NCBI GenBank assembly: GCA_014529385.2
Contig: CM043949.1
Span: 112,859,977 to 112,923,976, forward strand
Direction of reading: 5' to 3'
Length of the DNA: 64,000 nucleotides
DNA from: Adiantum capillus-veneris
Lineage: Eukaryota > Streptophyta > Polypodiopsida > Polypodiales > Pteridaceae
The notes under the pieces: model-generated
Seen by the model: the letters and a program-made list of their open reading frames with translations, nothing else
Told to the model about the DNA's origin: nothing
The model's database searches: none
In this document: positions 1 through 10,771 of the stretch, in pieces
Layout of the letters: every line of letters starts with the position of its first letter
Numbering within the stretch: position 1 is the stretch's first letter
Made by a program: the position numbers and the translations under genes

Positions 1-140
1 TTTTAACAGTGCATTTAGTCTATTTTCCCTATTTTTGACATTTTTCACTTATTATTTTTAAGTGACTTTCCAACAAAAGTAGGTAGGGCAATTTTGCTAA
101 GTTAATATATAAGCAACCCTAGACTAGCACTCTTGGGCAG

Positions 141-460
141 ATGAGCAAGGAGCACAACAAGCCCTCAGGCGTTTTCAGTTGCAGTGTCGCCGCAGTACCA
201 GATCAGCCAGCGTTTTCACTGATGCTTCCCAATCAACCCAGCGTTTTGTTAGCGTTTCCAGATCTGCCAGCGTTTTTGGTTTTCAACCCATTCCGCAGCA
301 AATGGTCAGCGTTTTCAGCCTTCTTGGACAGCAGCAGATTCAGCCCTAGATGCATGCAGAAGACCCCCATTTTCAGCCCTCGAAAACGCAACCAAAACAG
401 TCATTTTCAGCCACCGAAATAGCCCCGAAATTCAGCAGTTAGAAGACCACAGATTTCAGC
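141..460 (+). repeat. CAGCGTTTT-motif cluster
   Basis: Six spaced copies of a CAGCGTTTT-like motif lie between about 165 and 315, followed by degenerate TTTTCAGCC copies. A 93-codon reading frame crosses the block, but its composition just follows the repeat, so I do not call a gene. The reverse-complement motif, CTGAAAACG, recurs at 1500-1680 and 3110-3240. The segments are probably parts of one dispersed repeat family lying in both orientations. Confidence 0.5.
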
Positions 461-689
461 CCTAAAGTCGTCGCCGTCGTCCCCGTCGTCGTCATCGACA
501 TAGTCCCAAGTTGCATCAGTCCATTGCATCGTCATTGTACCACTTTGTGCAATCATAAGTAGACCACTCTCGCCGACGATAGTGGGGCCTTCGAAAGAGG
601 GTTTTATGTCTCTGGTGTCGTATCTCTTCTCTCTCTATCTCTCAGTCTCATACACTTGCACGCACAGTGTCCATTCACTTTGTTTGTGA

Positions 690-1230
690 TCATAGCACTT
701 TCCATTAAGAACGGAAGGCTCTCCCTTCCATAAGAACTAAAAGGAACCTTGAGCACAGCTCGGAGCACTCATCTTGAGCAAAGCGCAAACAATCATTCCG
801 TTGCACCTAACAAACCTTGAGAGCTTCAAAAGCATCAATGACCATGTCACGTTGATTGGCTTGCCGCAATGTGCAAGGTCCGCTCTCAATGAGTGGAAAA
901 GAAAAAAGAGTGAGGCTGGGCAAGCCCTTCTTTTTTGGGATACCTGTCACTCTTCAAAAACACAGATTACAGACATCGACAAGTCCAAGTGGTCTTGGAT
1001 TACATGCAATCTCAAACAAAAAAAAAAAAAAAGGATCTTTCTGGCTTAATTGCCCTTAAGACAGAGAGATGAAGATAGGGAACACTGCCAAAAAGCTCTA
1101 ATACCAATGTAATGTGCAATGGAAGTGATTGATGGTGAATGCTCAAGATGAGTGCTCAATGCGTAGTCAAGCTTCCTCTTACTTCATGAGAGAGTTCCTT
1201 TTACTTCATGAGAGATGTGCATGGACTAAA
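690..1230. repeat. Imperfect inverted repeat of LTR-like ends
   Basis: An 18-bp stretch at 763-780 is perfectly inverted at 1140-1157. Weaker inverted similarity continues outwards through AAGGAA and TAAGAAC/TAAGAGG motifs for about 60 bp on each side. The right arm belongs to an LTR-like sequence with a primer-binding site. The left arm therefore looks like the same LTR type in the opposite orientation, with about 270 bp between the ends. Confidence 0.45.
1095..1106 (-). promoter_or_regulatory. tRNA-Met-type primer-binding site, variant
   Basis: On the minus strand this reads TGGTATTAGAGC, one base away from the initiator-Met primer site TGGTATCAGAGC seen in the better-preserved elements of this window. 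It directly abuts an LTR-like start with TG at 1108 on the plus strand. I read it as the internal edge of a 5' LTR of a minus-strand element whose coding part is gone. Confidence 0.5.
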
Positions 1231-1500
1231 GAGAGAAGATAGAATGATACTGTGAGTGAAGGATCTGTGTGAGAGAGAGAGAGAGAGAACTAACACCATA
1301 TGGGGTCCCAAACTCCCTCCAAGGGCCCCCTCTCTATCGCTAGAGAGGTATTTGCATTATATTGCATAAATGTTGATACAATGGTCCTGATAGGAACTTG
1401 CTACTAACGCTTAGATCTGAGAGGCTAAGGGCCGGAAATGCAATCTAGGGATTTTGACTACGATCTGCAATCTCAACTAGGTTATGGGTTGTTTGCTATG
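1108..1500 (-). mobile_element. LTR fragment of a minus-strand retroelement
   Basis: The segment starts with TG beside the primer-binding site and carries a (GA)n tract near 1270. I recognise no coding sequence. The outer LTR end is not defined, because the sequence grades into a dispersed repeat near 1500. The LTR call rests only on the primer-binding site and the inverted partner at 690-780. Confidence 0.35.
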
Positions 1501-1854
1501 GCCGACATCAACGATGGGCTGAAAACTGAAAAATGATGACTGATCTGAGAACTGAATCTGAAAACGGTGGCTGATCTGTTGTCTTGGGCTAAAAACTGAA
1601 AACGTTGGTACCAATGGCTAAATCTGCAACCGGGCGAGGTTATGACTAACAACTGAAAAACGCTAGTGTTGATGGGGTGTTGTCAAATGATCTAGTGCAA
1701 AAACGACAGAGGTGCTGAGATACTGCGGGTACTTGGTGCTCGTACCAAGGGCACTGACTTATGCTTGAGAAGTGACCCCTAGGGGCAATTATATATGGGA
1801 TTGAAACTGGGTCAGACAATGCTAGTTAAAATCCCACGATTCCTAAAAATGTCA

Positions 1855-2155
1855 CTTATTAATGAGTTAATAAACTCACTTATAAGAGGTGCTTCACATG
1901 CAGATAAATACCTAGGCTGGGTACTAATGCAACTGTATGGGAACACTCCCAATGCCTACGTGTAGCAGACTAGCTATGCTCATGTGCAATCAGAGGATAT
2001 GCAACTAATCTAAAAGTGCCTAGACATGCAATCCAAGTCCTGCATACAAGCTCGCAAGGGTGCCAAAATGCTTCCTAGTTGTTCTAAACCCTAGAAATAG
2101 GAGTTAGCTTGTCCACATGCACATAAGGTAAGATGTGCACATGACAATCGTCATG
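1855..2155 (+). repeat. Dispersed repeat, copy 1
   Basis: Sequence near 1856-1970 (GTCACTTATT, then AAGAGGTGCTTC, then GCCTAGG/CTGGGTACTAA) is repeated at 3403-3535. The part at 2030-2150 (AAACCCTAGAA, then AGCTTGTCCACATGCACATA) is repeated at 4965-5045. The two halves are adjacent here but about 1.4 kb apart in the second copy, so the second copy has been split. I see no coding potential. Confidence 0.55.
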
Positions 2156-2468
2156 GGCATGATTTGCTTGAAATGTGAAAGAAAGAATATGAATATGATA
2201 GTAACACAATTTAGTAGATCAATGCATCCGTGAAAAGATCAGAGTGGTCAGAATGTGATTGCTAAATAGGATACAATGATTATGATTTGCATCTAAGACC
2301 CTCGACAGAAATGTACTTGATCAGTGACTCGTGCCTTTGTAGAATTGTTGGATTTGTGGAAGTCTAGTGCATGGGTACATAGAGTCATTGTTTACTGAAG
2401 AAAGTTTGTCCTTTGGCTGTTTTGCAGGTGTAATCGAGGGCGTTTACAATTCTTTCAAGAGGGGGAAA

Positions 2469-3066
2469 TGTCACAAAGTGATGACGTGGCATGCCCAACT
2501 AGAAAGAACTCGCCAAGAGGACAAGAGGAACTGAACCCAGAAGATGGGCAAAGGGGCCTATCCTAACCCCTACCAACTTATGGAGCACGGCCCGAGGGGC
2601 CTAAAACCTAAAACTCAAAAGCGAGACAACTAGGGCTGATTTCCGTACATAGGTTGACATGCGGACGTGTCAAGCTATACAGATTCCCGAGTTTTGCGCT
2701 GGCTATTTTGGGCAACTTTTGGGTGCAAAATCTGCAGATGATTTTGGATTCGTCTGCTTTTAGAACTGAAGCGTTTGGGTCTCTCCTTTTGGGCATCCCT
2801 TGTAAGATTATAAGTCCAAAGGGCCACTTCTCAAAGAGTATCTCGACGTAGAGTCTCGGAGAGAGTTGGAGCCTCGAGAGTTATACCCTTTGCGGAACAA
2901 TAATAAAGGGCGTCAGTCTTTGGAGCAAGTGCATCTTGGCTCGGAACTCTGTTGTGCCGTGTTCACTCTCGTACTCTCTTTCTATTCAAGTTCAATTCAA
3001 TTAAACTGCAGTTTCTATTCGTGTGTTGCTATTGATCTCTCGCTTGAAGTGTCCAAGCCTGTAACA
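2469..3066 (+). mobile_element. LTR of a truncated plus-strand retroelement
   Basis: A 598-bp block starts TGTCACAAAG and ends CCTGTAACA. It is preceded by a purine-rich tract, AAGAGGGGGAAA (2457-2468), that fits a polypurine tract, so this would be a 3' LTR. An AATAAA-like signal lies near 2901. Upstream sequence shows no surviving pol reading frame. A diverged piece of the same LTR family lies at 49905-50073. No second LTR is in the window. Confidence 0.55.
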
Positions 3067-3238
3067 CTATGGGCTGATCTATTATTCCCAATGTCGAGAG
3101 TGCTGATGATGACAATGGAAATGGGCTGAAATCTGAAAACGCTAGGCTGATCTACTCTCTGATGGACTGATTTGGAACTACAGGGCTGATTCGTGTTGTA
3201 GGCTGATGCTGCGCAAAAACGCCATGGTTTTGGGGATG

Positions 3239-3745
3239 TTGATGGATTGGCTGCCCATAGGATGCTGCTGGTATTGTGTTCTCATAATTTAAGGTGACCA
3301 CAAGGATCTCCTAGATAGAGATTTGTCTATATAGGGATTTATTGTTGAGTCGAGCAATCTCCAAAAAAGCCCCACAACTTGCAATAAAAAGGCTAATATG
3401 TCACTTATTAATAAATTTAAAAACCCTTAATAAGAGGTGCTTCGTATGTGCTAAACTGCCTAGGCTGGGTACTAAATGATCTGTATGGGAACACTCCCCA
3501 ATGCCTACACCTAGCAGACACTATAACCAACCAGTACACAATAGAGGGCAGTACTAACTCAATTGATGGATTGGCTGCCCATAGGATGCTGCTGGTATTG
3601 TGTTCTCATGATTTAAGGTGACCACAAGGATCTCCTAGATAGAGATTTGTCTATATAGGGATTTATTGTTGAGTCGAGCAATCTCCAAAAAAGCCCCACA
3701 ACTTGCAGTAAAAAGGCTAATATGTCACTTATTATTAAATTTCAA
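3239..3745 (+). repeat. Direct repeat, two ~180-bp units 324 bp apart
   Basis: The unit starting TTGATGGATTGGCTGCCC at 3239-3420 recurs at 3563-3745 with only a few differences. The first is followed by the dispersed-repeat block at 3405-3540. A segmental duplication of about 324 bp explains the pattern. No reading frame is conserved between the copies. Confidence 0.75.
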
Positions 3746-4880
3746 AACATAGAGCCCTGAAAAGAAAAAAGAACACACATGCGTCCAACGACTAGAATGT
3801 CACTGCGCACACAAAGACCGACACCCTATAGGCACCCTTTTCGGTATTTCTTTATTCAATTGCAAACAAACGACCCAAACACTTACACCAAGCTGTTCAA
3901 ACCTGTCAAGGGCTGAAATTGCAGGTTTTCAACCCAACTCGGCAACATAGCAGCGCCAAAACCTTTGTAGATCAAAAGTACACGTCTAGTACAGATTCCC
4001 TTGCATTTTAGAAGCTTTCCCGTGAGCTGTATGTCAATTCCAGCATGCTGTAATTTCCTATTTTGGTCACTATCACATGCCCAAACCCCTATATAACCAC
4101 CCCAAGGGTTTTTTGGTGTTATCATGCAGTTTAGGTGTGAAACCCTAAACCTGCAAATAAACACGGCAGGCTCTAATTTTGGATCATTTTAAGCGGAGCA
4201 AACACATATAGGCATGTCTCAAGAGCTCCCGCACACAATGGGGCACTTCAACTGTGCGTCCTTGTGGGAAATTAGCAATTCGCTAATCCAATTCCTATTT
4301 AGAAGGTTGTTGGCTTAACAAACGTGCATAAAACCCACAAAACTGTCCATGGTCATCTGAGAAGCCCAACTAGTGGGGCATTGGATGCACGAGAGCAAAT
4401 CATCGCGCTACATGAAACAAGGGAAGAAGGCAAGCTTTCCATTAAAGCTTCAAACCTGTAAATCCACTCACAGGGCTTAAAAACGCAACTTCCACTCTCA
4501 TATTGGGCGCCCCAAGCAGGAGAGGTTTCCTGGAGTGTGTGTTGGCATACAAATTGCCCTCCTACTGACATGTGTCTAGTTTGCCCTTTATTGTCCAGTT
4601 TCCTAACCCCTTCCAACTTATAAAGTTGTCAATGACTTGCCGACTGGCCCAGATTCCATTTTGGTGCACACAGGTTTCCATACTCATCAAAATTTAGTGC
4701 TTACTGGCATGACCAGTCCCTAACTGACTGACCTAGATTCTCGAAGTGAGAAACCCGTTTTGCTACAACCGTTTTTACACTGGCCATTCAAAGTCCACTT
4801 GCACCTTTTCAAGGGTTCCGAGCAAAACAAGCAAAAATAAAATAAATAAAAATATGTAGTACATACCTACAGAAGGCAAC
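3746..4880. other. No recognisable gene
   Basis: Only short reading frames of 87-93 codons on the minus strand occur, without recognisable domains. The segment separates the two halves of the second dispersed-repeat copy and may be an old insertion. I could not define termini. Confidence 0.5.
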
Positions 4881-5836
4881 AAGAAAAATAAACCTCTTGC
4901 TGATACACTGGCTATACTCACAGGCAATCGTACAAGCTCACAAGGGTGCTAGAACACTTCCTTGACTGTCGTAAACCCTAGAAGTAGGAGTAGCTTGTCC
5001 ACAAAACCCTTGTCCACATGCACATAGGGTCAGATGTACACGTGATAGACTTGGGAAGATCAAAGATGAAATCTATAGGTATACTCTCCCATGGTTAGTC
5101 TAAAATGGATAAAGATTATATGAAACCTATCACCTTAGGGACCCAAGAAGTTCCACTCCCAAATGCATTGGCTCCTAAGTCAGACACCTTTTTAAATTGA
5201 TAAAAAGTCAGAGAGTAAAACTAAAAGGCACATGGCCCTTGAGCAAAAGCTATGAAAAAACGGCACTCATCTACTAGAGAGGTCCCTCGAGAAGGGCAAG
5301 GCCAGCTAGGAGCCACATGTACAATATGCATGGCAAGGGGTCCCCGTGGTTGAGCCAAGGAGCTCTACTCAATGGAGTTGAATGGAAGGAGATCAGCATT
5401 GCCAGTACCCATGATCTTACAATGGCTTCTTCCTCCTCTATTAATCATTTGACATACAATCAACGAGACTTGGACCACAAGAGTAGATTAGGAGACAATC
5501 TGCTGGTGTGGAACCAAAGCATAGAAATATTGAGAAATAGGTTCGTTGTCCAAAGAACTCAAATGCTCGCATCATTTTTGATGCTATGCAAGAGGGAAAG
5601 GTTTGATAAGGCACCTCCGGAGCATGTGGTGTCTTTGGCTATGCCAAAGACTGTGTCTCCATTGGCCTTTTTAAGTTCATATCGTTTTCAGTTTCTGCCC
5701 ATGTGGCCAATTGTATATGGTTTTCCAAATGTTGCCTTTGGGCCTGCTTTGTATTTTAAATATTTACTTGTCCTCAAAACGGCATCATTTGGGCATTCTG
5801 AGGTATTCTAGATAACAAAATCAGCCTCTTTACGTT

Positions 5837-5890
<54 letters not shown>

Positions 5891-6970
5891 AAAAAACAAA
5901 AAAATGACCAACCAACCAACCAATCAAAAAAAAAGCTCAATGTTCAGATTGGAACTCAATTTTCAGACCAATCAAAGTCACGCTTGTGAATCTAAGCAAG
6001 AGGTGGCCCGAAGCAGGAGACAAGTCCTCCCTGAAAGCTTTAAATAGAGGGCCGCACAGCCTACAACTTAGCAGAATGCTTGACAAAGTCCAGCCCGGCA
6101 TACCAATGAAACTGTATAAAACAGTTTTTCCTTGTCTGAAAGGGTAACTCTAGCTAATACTCAATCTCTGAGGTGTGGTTGAGGAAATGAGCACCTACTT
6201 TCTCTAAACAAGGTGAAAGTTCATTGTGGCCTACATAAAGCTATTGAGAGGGCTTTAATATTTATAACAGAGTTCTTTGTGAGAGAGAAAATGAGAAAGT
6301 GACACTAGCGCTTTAAAACATTTGTTGTCAAACTAAACTACTATTATATTATGCAACAATAAACAATTTAGATTACAATATAATCCAAAAGATTAAAAAT
6401 TGATGGATAAAAAAACACTTTGAAGCATCGAGTGAGAAATTAAGAAAAAACAAATTGAAATTAGATGGGAAAGATTGTGCATGGCCCAATGCCCAATCCC
6501 CCTTTTTGAAGAGGGAGGTAAACAAATGTCAACACCCACTTACAAGGAACTACAAAAAATACTTTTTTATCATTAGCTTGCCATGTGGCAGTAATCCGCA
6601 AGCTTTAATCAATAATCTGGATTTGCACCCAAAATCCAACCCTTTACTACGGACTACTTATGTAGTCCAAAAAAGTCAGACTTACGAAGGAAGGCTAAAA
6701 GGTAGTCATCAAGTTACAATCATAGAATATAAGTATGATTCACAAATGTGCATGAGATCCTTTGTCTTGGAACTTCTACTACTAGTGATTGGGGGTAGCT
6801 TTACATTTGCTTTCTTCTCCTTAAGAGACTGAGAACCCTTAACCATTACCTTTAAGGGGCAAGACTTCTTTAACCGAAACCCATAAAAGAAAATGTCCTC
6901 TTAAAGCAAAGCCATGACAAAGATAACCAAAGCCACTTTTCAACACCAGAGCGACTGCAAGGTATAACTT
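4881..6970. other. Apparent non-coding stretch
   Basis: 4900-5050 matches part of the dispersed repeat at 1970-2150. A 164-codon plus-strand frame at 5317-5811 and a 125-codon frame at 6455-6832 resemble no family I know. If the LAZ1-like gene is intact, all of this would lie within its second intron, because no later exon is visible. Confidence 0.45.
5838..5888. repeat. 51-bp poly(C) homopolymer
   Basis: An uninterrupted run of 51 C on the plus strand is followed at once by an A-rich stretch and short CCAA repeats. Such long dC/dG tracts are rare in plant nuclear DNA. This one could form G-quadruplex or triplex structures, or could be a sequencing or assembly artefact. Confidence 0.95.
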
Positions 6971-6975
6971 CTTAC

Positions 6976-8044
6976 CGATTCTACACTGTAAACAGGAACC
7001 ATAAAAACCACTCCAATCAGCCATTTCTGCTCCTGTTGGAATCAGCACAGAATCAGCTCAAAAAATACACTCATTGCCATTTCTACCAGATCAAAAACTG
7101 GTTAATGTATGTATGTACACAACACAAACGGTTCATGTATACTCACACATGCTCCTATATACTGCATAATTAATCACATAAGCACCTATGGTGGATAATA
7201 GCACACTTATAGTAATGTTGTACATGAAATCACTAAAATGTAATTGACATCTTGCATTTCGCTCGAAAATGAGCATATAAAGAGGACCAGAAAAGAACAA
7301 AAAGAAATCATTGATATTGTCATATGCTGTGGTTGAGGCCTATATACCAAAATAGCAGTTGCAAGCAATAGGTTAGCATAAATAAAACAAAAAAGCATGT
7401 GCAAATACCTGCACAGAAACAAACCCTCTTGCACATCTTTTCGTAACATATGCAGTTGATGCATAGATTAAAGGTATAGACCAGATAAGAAAGGCCATCT
7501 AACGGGAATTCTGATTATTTCAAAATCCCTCTTCCTCAAGGAAACAGCATGTGAAGGGCTCTATAAAATGGAGCAAACGCTATTTGCACATCGTTTGCAC
7601 AAATTATTACGCAGAATGTGTTTGTGGGCACTCAAAGAGAGTGGTCTCATGATCTTGTTTACGCACCCTCGTGACCACAAACAAGCACCATAAGATCCAC
7701 TATCATCCCTTTGAAGCATAAATGTGAGAATATGGCCATATAGACACAGAGAACTTAGGCTACATGGAGTGTCTTAGCTTGAAGGGACAGAATGCTCATG
7801 ACTAAACCGTGGAATGCAAAACCTAAACCGACAGAAAATATTCAATTTAAAACAAATGGCAAAGCAAGGAAAGAGAGAGGAGCCATACCTGAGGCTTGGT
7901 GTAGTGAGTGAGATGGGCGAAGATGAGGACGAAGGAAAGTGAGAGTGCCACCAATACAAAGAACGAAGCAATCAAGACTGCCCATGTGTGTAAAGAGGGC
8001 GACTGTCTCAAATTCTCTTGCAACACCAAGATGAAGGGTAGCAT
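6976..8044 (-). CDS. LAZ1/TMEM184-like membrane protein, exons 1-2
   Basis: Two coding exons are visible. Exon 1 (8044-7889, 52 codons) starts MLPFILVLQ, has one hydrophobic helix (about residues 20-43) and ends HLTHYTKPQ at a CAG|GTATGG donor. Exon 2 (7032-6976, 19 codons) follows an AACAG acceptor, reads EQKWLIGVVFMVPVYSVES and ends at TCG|GTAAGA. Both introns are phase 0. The order, helix then EQKxLIGxxxMVPxYSxES, is the signature N-terminus of the plant LAZ1 / TMEM184 / organic solute transporter alpha family. These are multi-pass membrane proteins; Arabidopsis LAZ1 is linked to cell death and tonoplast functions. Intron 1 is 856 bp. I found no later exon in the 6.9 kb to the window edge, so intron 2 is very long or the gene is truncated. 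The family has about seven helices, so only about one fifth of the protein is here. Confidence 0.8.
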
Positions 8045-8400
8045 CTCCAGCTCACAAGGCCATAGCCTATTTTCTGATCATAAATTTCAGGTGAGTGAAA
8101 TAAGTCCATACCCAAATGAGACTAGATTGTTTCTTCGTCGGCACGGCCATAGGTGCGTTGATGCAACGAGTTCCTTCCCACGCCTGCCTGTGCTGTTTGT
8201 GCAAAGCTTTAACCGCAGTTAGGAAGCCTCATATAATTTGGGGAAATAGGTGAGAGTGCAGAATTCTTACCAGGACCAACTTCTCTTCTTCTCATGCAGA
8301 GTAAGACGTACGCTCGGTGGCTTCTAGATTGAAGCCTTGGCGGCAAGGCCTAATTTTTGAAGCATTTATCTAAAATTGATTTGAATTGAGCTTGCTCTAA
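8045..8400 (-). promoter_or_regulatory. Presumed 5' UTR and promoter of LAZ1-like gene
   Basis: Upstream of the exon 1 ATG there is a possible 5'-UTR intron: donor CTG|GTAAGAA at 8270 and acceptor GATCAG ending at 8074. This is inference from splice-site likeness only. The CT-rich segment and sharp change to other repeats near 8580 suggest the promoter lies within about 300 bp. I see no convincing TATA box. Confidence 0.35.
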
Positions 8401-8584
8401 GACGTCCACGTGTCGCAAAGAACTTCTCCACTTTCGTGTTCCAATGTCCCAGGACCCACGCTATTGCCCAATGCCAACCTCGTGATTAATTGGCACCCCC
8501 TCTGTTAGGTGGAATCTACGGTTGCTATTGATTCGGGGCGGCGAGATCGGTTTTGCACCATTCGATGGCGGATTAATCCCTAGA

Positions 8585-8765
8585 TCACTATGTGATCACA
8601 ATAAAAGTCAGCTCCACGTAAACTTGATGTGAACATCCAAGTGAACCCCGTGTGAATCCCAATCTAGATGTGATCACCTTGTGAACCCACTTATTTCAAA
8701 GTGATCATGGTGGGACCTCGAGCATCCCAAAGTGATCTTCGAGTGAACACCATGTGATCCTCACC
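8585..8765. repeat. GTGATC/GTGAAC motif-rich segment
   Basis: About ten irregularly spaced copies of GTGA(T/A)C lie in 180 bp. Two are in the palindrome GTGATCAC. Spacing varies from 8 to 30 bp, so this is not a simple tandem repeat. It lies between the LAZ1-like promoter and the left LTR of the nested complex. Confidence 0.6.
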
Positions 8766-9105
8766 CCGTCATTTTTTTTATATGACCGAACGTTCTCACC
8801 TCCATTTCAAGTAGCGCGTGATAGCTTAATGGAAGAACTCTTAATAGCTTAGCATAGCTTAGTAATTAGTATGGTAGAGGAGATGAGCATGCATTGGAGC
8901 TTGGCGCTTGGTTGGATTTGCATCACAAAGCCAAGAGTTGTTGGTGTAGGCCTTCCTTCTCTTAAGCTTGGAGTAGATGATGAACTTTCCATTAAAGCTT
9001 GATAAGGAGATAGTCTTCTTTACTTCACACATGAGTTTGTGTGAGTGTGTGTGCCATAATGCCTTGCAAAATCAGTCTTCTCTCTCTTCTTGGGCGACCC
9101 CTATT

Positions 9106-9229
9106 GCTTTTTACTCAAGCTGGCTTCCTATTGGCCCTTAAAAAGCTTAGCCAATAGCATTTGAGAAAGCTTTTTACTCATGCTGGCGCCCTATTGGCCC
9201 TTGAAAAGCTTAGCCAATAGCATTTGAGA
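9106..9229. repeat. Tandem duplication, ~63-bp unit, in left LTR
   Basis: The unit starting GCTTTTTACTCA at 9106 repeats at 9169 with a few changes. Each unit carries one ATTGG and one CCAAT motif, so the duplication adds a CCAAT pair relative to the B LTRs. Confidence 0.75.
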
Positions 9230-9587
9230 TGCCAAGTCAAGATCCTTGTGACAAATGTCCACCCTTTTTCCCTTTTGTAAAAGCTTAGATAATTAATTTA
9301 ATTATCTAAATTCTTATTGGACCTTTTAGTCTTCTGGCCAATAGGAATTAAGCAAATTTGCCGGTTGCTTATTTCTCATTGGACCTTTTGACTGTCCAAT
9401 ATTCTTTTAGAGTGTTTAATTTTCATTGGTTCTTTTATCAAGCATCTCTAAAATAAGAAATTTAATTTACACTAGCTTTATCCTCATTGGTCTAGCTCTT
9501 TGTCCATGCAATAGGATTCATGCAAAATTGGGGTTTTTTTTGCATGCCTAACATGTGTCCTATTTGCTTTTAGGTGTAAAGGTAAGC

Positions 9588-9588
<1 letters not shown>

Positions 9589-9656
<68 letters not shown>
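9589..9656. repeat. (TG)n microsatellite, 68 bp
   Basis: An uninterrupted TG repeat lies inside the left LTR. The same LTR position holds much shorter (GT)n tracts in element B (about 18546-18570 and 21767-21793), so this repeat expanded after the copies separated. Confidence 0.95.
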
Positions 9657-9658
<2 letters not shown>

Positions 9659-10036
9659 TGCTCTGTCTCATCCCAGCTCGCCTCTCTCTTGTCTTCTTGC
9701 TGGAGTACTTTGTTGACTTTACAAGTTAGCACTTTAGTCACTAGGAATGGTTCCCATGGCCTAGGACCTGTAGACTAATAAGTTGGAATTTTACCCTATG
9801 GAAGTCTTAATGGAGTTGAACCCAAAGGTCTTTTTAAACTCCATTGATGCACTTTGCCCTTTAGCAAACCATCCCCATATGGATCCCTATTTTCCCTCCA
9901 TTGGATCCCTTGTTAAGACCGGTCTGGCAACCTTTCCAATATCTAGCCTTTGCTCCCCCTAGTATCTCCCCATATTAAATGATCAATTTAACATGAGAAA
10001 ATCATTTAGGAGAATTAGATATTAGTTATTATGACA

Positions 10037-10771
10037 TTACCTCATGTAGAGATGATAAATCCTAGTCATTAGTCCGTTTGTTAGGGGGTAGAGGACCCCT
10101 ATTTTACCCTACGTCATCGTCCTAGAATGGATGACTAGTCCATTTGGTGCTTGAGAGCGTTAGCTGCCACAAGCATGTCTGCACATTAGTCCGTATCAAT
10201 CTTTTATAGTAGAGTGACAAGCTCTACTTGGTGCTCGGGAGACGTCGTCTCCGCAAACATGATCCTAAGCATGCATATTCATTAACATGTGCGCACTATA
10301 AAGAAAAATAGAGTCTTATAAGACAAAAACTTTGTTCATTTTAACATTTTTAGATTTGCTTACTCTAGGGAATCATTGTAAACATTGACAAGGTTTAGGT
10401 TATCCTTTAATTGTATGGCTTGCATCCATATAGCATCTTCGAAAGGATAGTTCTTAAACTTAATAAGATACCGTCGGATAATCTTACCGCCTCTCAATAC
10501 CTTGTCTTCATGTCAAAGAATGGACTTGGGTTGCAACACCTCTTCTTGGTCCTCGATCTCCAGTGGGTCTTCAATAGTTGGTTCTCGAGGTGGCTCTCCT
10601 TTGTAAGGCTTTAATAGGCTCACATGGAAAGCATTATGTATGAGCCAATGACTGGGCAACTTGAGTTGATAGGCCATCTTATTGATGGTATAAGAATCTA
10701 GAAGGGACCGTAGTACCTTTACTTAGCATAGTACTTTTGGTGTCCCGTAGGATTCTTGCCTGTTGTGTGCG
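10037..10771 (-). pseudogene. Element A, integrase C-terminal and 3' region
   Basis: Positions 10400-10770 continue the integrase reading with heavy decay. The rest, to the TGACA at 10036, has no open frame. I cannot tell whether a chromodomain was ever present. Confidence 0.45.

Larger units (their letters stand above)
8840..10036 (-). mobile_element. Left-hand LTR, 5'-truncated, of nested Ty3 complex
   Basis: From about 8840 the sequence aligns with the LTRs of element B: AGCTTAGTAATTAG, GAGATGAGCATGCATT, then the ATTGG/CCAAT array and a long (TG)n. It ends at TGACA (10036), like the right LTR of element A. The first ~500 bp of a B-type LTR are missing. Similarity to B looks much higher than to A's right LTR, so it is not a clean mate of that LTR. 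Confidence 0.65.

Noticed and set aside
5317..5811. 164-codon plus-strand frame
   Set aside because: No recognisable domain, no flanking gene features, and internal composition like random AT-rich DNA; a chance frame is likeliest.
7908..8222. 104-codon plus-strand frame
   Set aside because: It is the antisense shadow of LAZ1-like exon 1 and its upstream region.
9484..9778. Reading frames of His-Thr or Cys-Val repeats
   Set aside because: They are translations of the (TG)n microsatellite, as are similar frames at 18546, 21706, 35308, 45131 and 46938.
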